NCBI RefSeq assembly: GCF_900112815.1
Contig: NZ_FOND01000002.1
Location: forward strand, 1 to 64,000
Source: Blastococcus tunisiensis
GTDB lineage: Bacteria; Actinomycetota; Actinomycetes; Mycobacteriales; Geodermatophilaceae
Length of the DNA: 64,000 nucleotides
Direction: 5' to 3'
The position numbers and the translations under genes were made by a program. The notes beneath the pieces were generated by a model, which ran no database searches, was not told the origin of the DNA, and saw only the letters and a program-made list of their open reading frames with translations. Positions 63,956 through 64,000 of this stretch are shown one piece after another (position 1 is the first letter of the stretch; the number at the start of each line of letters is the position of its first letter).

Positions 63956-64000
63956 GGCCGGGAGCGTAGCGGGAGCCGGCGCCGGGGCGCCGCGGCATTC

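Overview
The window is a high-GC (roughly 70-75% by eye) actinobacterial chromosome segment. GTG and TTG starts are common, as are 4-bp stop/start overlaps and Pro/Ala-rich linkers. Gene content suggests a soil or rock actinobacterium of the Geodermatophilaceae kind (Blastococcus, Modestobacter, Geodermatophilus); this is inference from style and content, not a database match. I see no transposase, integrase, phage gene, CRISPR array or rRNA.

Region 1 (1-18.5 kb) is an exopolysaccharide locus: three GT2 glycosyltransferases, three scattered Wzz-like chain-length proteins with a decayed kinase-like domain, a Wzx-like flippase, the initiating sugar-phosphate transferase, a Wzy-like polymerase/ligase, two paralogous secreted beta-helix proteins, and an operon encoding acyl carrier protein, AMP-ligase, SDR reductase and hexapeptide acetyltransferase. 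Together these suggest a Wzx/Wzy polymer that may be trimmed by beta-helix enzymes and decorated with an ACP-borne group.

Region 2 (18.7-29.9 kb) is mixed: a PHP/HhH protein, DoxX-like and NERD-like proteins, a damaged PAP2 phosphatase, a CGNR regulator divergent from an MFS exporter across a symmetric operator, tRNA-Ser(GCU), a lipoprotein with two AMIN-like repeats, tRNA-Arg(ACG), a methyltransferase, and a stand-alone A-T-TE synthetase whose usual amino-group-binding Asp appears to be missing.

Region 3 (29.9-38.5 kb) has an MMPL transporter divergent from a class A penicillin-binding protein with a PASTA-like domain and Pro/Glu/Thr tail, an FMN-dependent alpha-hydroxyacid dehydrogenase, a secreted protein and a MarR regulator.

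Region 4 (38.6-49.6 kb) is a tightly overlapped seven-gene operon for activated heptose and its transfer (GT2-GmhB fusion, two GT9, two GT4, GmhA, HldE), unusual for a Gram-positive. Then come a tandem 63-bp hairpin repeat array, a solute-binding/VWA lipid-side protein and a UDP-glucuronate decarboxylase-like enzyme.

Region 5 (49.8-56.5 kb) is a complete branched-chain amino-acid type ABC importer (livJ-M-H-F-G) divergent from a PucR/CdaR-like regulator. Region 6 (56.6-64 kb) holds housekeeping genes: a DUF2630 protein, tyrA, an O-methyltransferase, the tRNA-deaminase-associated protein, a HAD hydrolase, tadA, tRNA-Ser(CGA), a Ser/Thr kinase, a small unknown protein, tRNA-Ser(GGA), and an EamA transporter whose tail runs antisense into that tRNA. 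Several gene 3' ends carry repeated hairpin modules of at least three families.
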